From positions 180,790,200-180,854,199 of the forward strand of contig OX352774.1 of assembly GCA_947095535.1 (NCBI GenBank): a stretch of 64,000 nt of DNA, written 5' to 3'. Below the pieces are notes generated by a model, which saw nothing but the letters and a program-made list of their open reading frames with translations, was not told the origin of the DNA and ran no database searches. Below, piece after piece: positions 58,600 to 64,000 of this stretch (the stretch's first letter is position 1; each line of letters begins with the position of its first letter). The position numbers and the translations under genes were made by a program. This DNA comes from Poecilobothrus nobilitatus (Eukaryota; Arthropoda; Insecta; Diptera; Dolichopodidae).

Positions 58600-60860
58600 A
58601 AACTTTAACATATAAGTATAAGTTATTTAATTTTGAACTTAACTTAAGATTTCCTTACAATTCCTCCAAAAATATTAAATTAATATTGAATAATAACTTC
58701 AAATTGTTCATTATGAAACATTAGTTCTAGTCTTCAAACTCATTGAAGTATACTCTAATAAATTTAACAATATGTTTCTTGTGAGATGATTTAGTTTCCA
58801 CAATAAAAAATTTAATCGTAAAATTTATATAAATAAAATATAAATATAGTAAAAAAATCTTTTTAACTTTTAACATATTATTTTACATATTAAAATCGAT
58901 AAAATTTTATCTGTAATTAACTTTTTTAACATTTTTAACATGTTTTACAATCAATTTCAATTGTTAAAACCCACAAATAAAAAAAATAAATAAAAAATCA
59001 AAACAAATTAAAACTATAATTAAATTATTTTAAAACTTCTATTAAATCCTTTATTACAGATCTCATCACATTTCAATTTATCAATTACAAATTATCCTCA
59101 TACTTTAATTTTAAAAACTTCTTTTAATTGCAATTAAACTGTCATTTAAGGATATATATTTTCTTCTATATATACACCCAAAACAAATTTAATTAATACT
59201 CCATTAAATTTATATCAAATTAAATAAAAATAAAATTTTATTTCAAATAAATTTTTAGTATGAGGTGAAATTTCCATCAAAGAAATCATATTCTCTCCTT
59301 TTTATTTTTGTATCTTTTATTATCTTTTAGATTAAAAATTTCCGGGTTGTAAAAGTAAAAGAAATTAAAAAGTTTTGTTTTATAAAATACTAATACAAAA
59401 CTTATAAAAAGGCATGAAAATGAAAAAATAAAACTCTTTTAAACGCATTTTAATTGAATCCTAAAAGACCATTTCAATCCCCTTAATATTTTATCTTCTA
59501 ACAAAAAAAAAAAAAAACTTTTACTTAATACAACCACCAATTTTACACGATTCTAAAACTTTTATATTTCCACTCTACGGATGAAATATTCGAAATTTTT
59601 TTTTTATCACAAAGTGATTTTCTTTAATTAAAACTTTTTCGATTTTTCAAACATAAGAATTTTTCTTTTTTTTTTTCACACAAAAGAAAGCAGAAATTCG
59701 AAATTAAAAGAAAAACAAAAACAACAATCCTCCAACCACTTAAAATTAAATTAAATTCTTTTTGTTTTTATCATTAGATTTTTCATTAATTGTATAACGG
59801 TTCTTTACCGTTTTGTTTTAAAGAAATTTTCCCACCCTTTCAAATTCAAAAATTCTTCTTCGAAATCATCCAATGTGAACAAAAAAACAAAATAAAAACA
59901 ATTTTCTTTTTTTTCACCAAAAACCACTAATAATTGTAAATTGTTCTAAATCCTTACATATTTTCATTTAATTTTTTTTTTTTTTATTGTAAGAGGGGGG
60001 GGGGGCAAATTCTAACAGAAGCAAAGGAAAATTTTCTATGTTATCTTGTTTACTTGAATTTTTATTATCCATCTTCAAAAAAAATCTAAACCATTTCCCC
60101 AAAACCAAAAAAAAAAAAAATTCTAAAAAATTGAAACTTTTTATAACCGTTATACCAATTTTATTATTTGCAGTACAAAAGATTAGAATGATTATAGGAA
60201 GTAAAGGACGAACTTAATTTCAAAATCGAAAATATTTACGACAATGACAATTGCTTAAGGGCTAATAAGCACAGATCACTAAATGCGACAGTGTTGTTTT
60301 TATTTTTTTTTTAATTACTTTTCATTTTATTTCTTTCGTTTTTCTTTTTTTTTTTTATATCTATTTCTATCTCTTTCTAATATTAGTATTTTATATATAA
60401 ATTTGTTTCTTTTTATCAACCATTTAAAACATTGATTTACTAATTCGATTTACTCTGTACAGAATATAAGAAATCTTTAAATTTGTAACAAAAATTATAT
60501 TAAAGTAACTGTAAATATATTATCGTAACTGCTGTTTATTTTTTTTTTTTGTTTTTTTGTTGTGGACCGGAAACGGATTTTATTTAGAAATGAGGATAAA
60601 TTAAGTGAAAAAAAAAATAATAAATGTACAGTTTTTTGACAAAAAAATGAGCAAATTAAGTAATATTTTGTAATTTTTATATAAATTTTGGTAGGATTTT
60701 ATATTTAATGAATCGTTTTTGAGTGTAATTGAATGATGAAAGTAACAATTTTTTAAAAAAAATAACTAAAAACATTTTATTAATAATAAGTCGTAAATCA
60801 TAATTATGAAAATAATACAATATAATGTAAATTTAATGGAATATTATATTAAATGTAAGA
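58600..60860. other. AT-rich non-coding stretch
   Basis: No gene is seen. A run of 11 G at 59,995-60,005 stands out in DNA this AT-rich. Confidence 0.6.
59995..60005 (+). repeat. Poly(G) run (11 bases)
   Basis: An uninterrupted G run; the only long one in the window. Confidence 0.9.
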
Positions 60861-60875
60861 AATTTTAATTTTTTG

Positions 60876-61928
60876 ATGTCGTAATGGAAATTTAATGTGA
60901 TTTCATTGATTGTTGTTTTTAATCCCGTACAAAATTTTTATTTACAAAAAAAAAAAAAAAAGGTATAACTATTATACAAGTAAATTAAATAATATTTAAA
61001 TTTATTTTTTTTATTGGTTTAAGTTTTACGTATTCCACGATTTACGACATAAAATTTGCATCATTATTCTATTTCTTTATAAGTTTTAAATTCGACTAAA
61101 AAATATATGTTATAAGATAAACAGCATTGTAGTTCGAAAAGACTATAATACTTTTAAAATAAAGAAAAAAGACATGTCGTAACATTTGAAAAAAAAGAAT
61201 GATTTACGATATTGTGTCTGTTAACTGTTAACCGGTGAACATAAAAAAATAAACATAACATAAAATATAACTTGCGCTAAGACAGTGTATCACTGGTGAC
61301 CCATGTGTATCCCATCACTGGCGACAAATGTTTCATTCTAATTTAGTCATCCGCAATTAATATAAAAATAAATTTACATTACGTTCCAATGTATAACCGG
61401 TGAACATTTTTAAACGTCAAAACAAAGTACATTAAATTGTTTAGGAATAAATTAGCATTCACTGGTAATATTCACTGATGATACACTTGGGAATTAAAGC
61501 AAATTTATTTTTATATACACCGAAGAGAATGGGTTTTTGAAATATTTGAGTGATGTTCACTGGTGATGCACGTGGAAGTGAATATATTAAAAATGTTTTA
61601 AGTTGTGAACTCGTCCAAATCTTTTTTAGCTTAAAGAATAATTTTTAATATATAGTTTCCTTTGATAGTTGTTGATTTGATAGAGTCTCTTAAATTTAAT
61701 ATTTAAACAGTAATGATTTTTTTACAATGTCATAAAATAGAATTATCCATTTTCGGTCCTTGAATCTTACTTAATCCTGAAATTCACGTGAAAAAAGATT
61801 TTTTATTGTCTTGAATTCTACTAAATTTTCGAAAAACTTTTGTTAAACTTTCAAATAAATTGCTTTTAATATAATATTTCACAATTAGTGTAAATTTCAA
61901 ATCAATTTTTTTTTCGAGGATGTCGTAA
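60876..61928. promoter_or_regulatory. Candidate regulatory cluster: ATGTCGTAA and TCACTGGTGA motifs
   Basis: ATGTCGTAA or its complement occurs at 60,876, 61,042, 61,174 and 61,920, with a near match at 61,203. Between 61,230 and 61,566 a second motif close to TCAC(T/C)GGTGA appears seven times: 61,230, 61,290, 61,315, 61,395, 61,459, 61,471 and 61,556. Two of the seven read AACCGGTGAAC, which resembles the Grainyhead site, and TTTACGAC resembles posterior Hox/Abd-B sites. These factor names are inference. The motifs are not in tandem and the DNA between them is unrelated, so they are not a simple satellite. An alternative is the terminal region of an unknown element. Confidence 0.35.
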
Positions 61929-61934
61929 AACTTT

Positions 61935-63095
61935 AGATAATCAAAAAAATATTTCTTCTGTTTTTATTTAATAAAATATTTTAGCACTGCATTTTTATTT
62001 TCATTATTTTATTATCTCATTAAATTAGAAAAAAATATAAAATTAAGGATTTTCCTCTTTAAATTGAAAACTGTCTTTTTCCAAAGCATCAAAACAAAAA
62101 TAAATAAAAATAATTTTATAACTCTTTCTCTCGTTTTACGTTCCTTTTATTATATATACATATACATATATGTATTACTTAAATAGAAAATGAGAAAACC
62201 ATTTTATTTTTGTAATCTTGTAAATAAATTTCAAATAAAAATTTTGGATGTTCTTAATACATATTTTGGTTTGTATCTTATATTTCTATAATAATTGTTA
62301 TTTTATTTGAATATGGATGGGACTATAATGATGTCGGTTTTATATAATAGTATTTTTGTCGTATATATACTATATATTATTTTGTTTTTAAAATAAGTAG
62401 TGAATGGTAGTGTGTGGTATATTTTTCTAGAAACTTTCTGATTATATAAGATAAATTTCTCATTTCAATTCTAGTTAGTTTTTAGTATACAATTTTATTT
62501 TAATTTTTTTTTTTTCCTTATTGTTATTATTTTTGGCAATGTCTCAACAAAATTTTCCCAAACAATAACAACTATTGGCCATAATAATCATAGTTCAAAA
62601 TAAAAATCGTGATGAAGGGTTCATAAAAATAAAAGAATAAAAACAAAAAAAAACTTTTTTCCCTCAATTTTTTTAAGGATAAGATCGAGGAAAAATTATA
62701 GGCGAGCCAATAAACACTCTATAATTTTCTACAATATTCACATATATATCTAATACCTACGAGTATATATAAGAACATAAGATACAATATAAATTTACAT
62801 TGTATCTTTAGATAATTTTATTTATTTTTGTTTGTACTCCCCAATGGAAAATGAAAATAAAAACAATAAAAATAACAACAAACAAAAATTTTGTGCTTTT
62901 TTTTTGTCTGAATTTTTTTTTTTTATTTTTGCGACATAAAATGAAAACATTTCAAAATATAACTTTAGGCGTTTATTTTTATTTTTGGTATATTTTTTCT
63001 GTTATTTTTCTTATCTTTTATTTTTTTTTTTTTTTTTTTTGTGTTTTTTTACCAGTTTTGAAACATACAAACTGAAATTACAAAAGTTTATATAT
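61935..63095. other. AT-rich non-coding stretch
   Basis: Nothing recognisable. Confidence 0.6.
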
Positions 63096-63102
63096 AAATA
63101 TT

Positions 63103-63103
<1 letters not shown>

Positions 63104-63136
<33 letters not shown>
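63104..63136. repeat. (AT)16 microsatellite
   Basis: An uninterrupted AT dinucleotide run. Confidence 0.95.
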
Positions 63137-63138
<2 letters not shown>

Positions 63139-63139
63139 T

Positions 63140-64000
63140 ATATTATCCATAAATGTCGAAAACCAGAACATTTTTTTTTTTTTTAAATTCGTTAATAAAC
63201 TCCTGACAAAAATCTCAATTCCGGGATCTTTTAAATTGCTTGAAATGTTCCGGCAAATGTATATTAGCAATAAAATACTGAGAAAAAACGTACGTAAGAA
63301 ATTATAATGATAAACGAGGCTACAAAATAAAGTTTAATTTATTTTCATATAGAAAAAAAATAATATGAACCCCTCTCATTTTAAGTACAAAAAAAGACGC
63401 ACAGAGTTTTGAAGGGAGGATGTTATAAATTTTAATAACACCAAAGGACATTTTAGAAATGCATTTGGCCACATTAAAGCAATATTTACTTCGAAAAGTA
63501 TTAGCAATTCTGTTTTTATTTTGTTGTTTTCAACTGACCCTTAGGTAAAGATTATGATATTTCACAACCCCTGCCAATTATTTCAGCTCTGATGATAATA
63601 AACTTTCAGAATTTACAAATAAAAAAAAAAACCAAAAAAAAATTAATTGAATTTCTTAATTCTAGTGGCTGAAACAAAAAACAAAAAATAAATTGTTTAT
63701 ATAACAATTTTAAAAAAAAAAGTGCCTAAAGTAATAATTTCGTTAGTAAAATTTAAATGTCTCTTGAGTTAAATTTCAGAACAAAAAAAAAAATAAAAAA
63801 ATTTAATTTAAAAAGGATCTAAGATATTAAATTTTCTTTATTTCTTTTAAATATCCATAATTTAATTATTAAATATTTAACCCTTATTAAAATTTATTAC
63901 CTTTTAAAGAGAACAGAATCTTACACCTCAAGCTTCTTTAAATTATTTGAGTTATTTTTATTTGATTTATTACTTATTTTAAATTATTATACAAAATTTA
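63140..64000. other. AT-rich stretch, no gene seen
   Basis: The segment 63,390-63,600 is somewhat more balanced in composition and contains CTTAGGTAAAG and ATTATTTCAGCTCTG, which could be splice-like, but no open frame supports an exon. Confidence 0.45.

Noticed and set aside
63530..63590. Splice-like CTTAGGTAAAG and TTTCAGCTCTG boundaries
   Set aside because: No open frame or composition shift accompanies them.

Overview
The window is extremely AT-rich (by eye about four fifths A+T), full of long A or T runs and short microsatellites, and I found no intact protein-coding gene in it. It looks like intergenic or large-intron DNA of an insect, most probably a true fly (Diptera). The basis is the repeat content: a hairpin-flanked dispersed repeat with GTCCGTCCGTC blocks of a kind common in fly genomes, mariner-type transposase relics, MITEs, a tRNA-derived SINE, and LINE fragments resembling the CR1/Jockey, I/R1-like and RTE-like groups. 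The species cannot be named from this sequence.

Layout. 1-2.6 kb: featureless AT-rich DNA. 2.6-4.0 kb: a 40-bp tandem duplication, a badly decayed mariner-type transposase, and a more GC-balanced segment with two copies of a leader-like repeat and a 70-codon unrecognised ORF. 6.3-7.2 kb: a long inverted repeat, one arm of which is split by a small foldback element, then a dispersed repeat seen again at 26.3 kb. 10.1-10.3 kb: a 27-bp tandem duplication and a CA microsatellite. 15.3-15.8 kb: a dispersed repeat whose reverse-oriented copy lies at 53.9-54.8 kb. 17.3-17.5 kb: a well-preserved SINE with a perfect 12-bp target-site duplication. 19.8-20.4 kb: the hairpin/GTCCGTCC repeat, with an inverted copy at 41.9-42.5 kb. 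21.9-22.3 kb: an unrecognised coding-like relic. 22.6-23.3 kb: inverted arrays of a 20-bp repeat, foldback-like, interrupted by a LINE tail. 24.1-25.3 kb: a hairpin MITE next to a decayed mariner whose catalytic spacing suggests the DD41D (rosa) group. 26.4-27.1 kb: a 731-bp MITE with TAA target duplications. 32.9-35.4 kb: two LINE relics. 37.6-37.9 kb: a foldback. 39.3-41.5 kb: two more LINE relics and another repeat. 43.6-44.9 kb: a small MITE, a perfect 30-bp stem and a second SINE copy. 46.1, 51.2, 53.0-56.3 and 58.2-58.6 kb: further LINE, MITE and unclassified repeat copies. 60.8-62.0 kb: a cluster of short repeated motifs that is the best candidate for regulatory DNA.

No operon or pathway is present. 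The elements are related mainly by nesting: younger insertions interrupt older ones. Host function, if any, would be in regulatory DNA around 61 kb or in two weak exon-like candidates (29.68-29.76 kb and 21.86-22.32 kb). Most short ORFs in the window are chance products of A- or T-rich runs and are not annotated.
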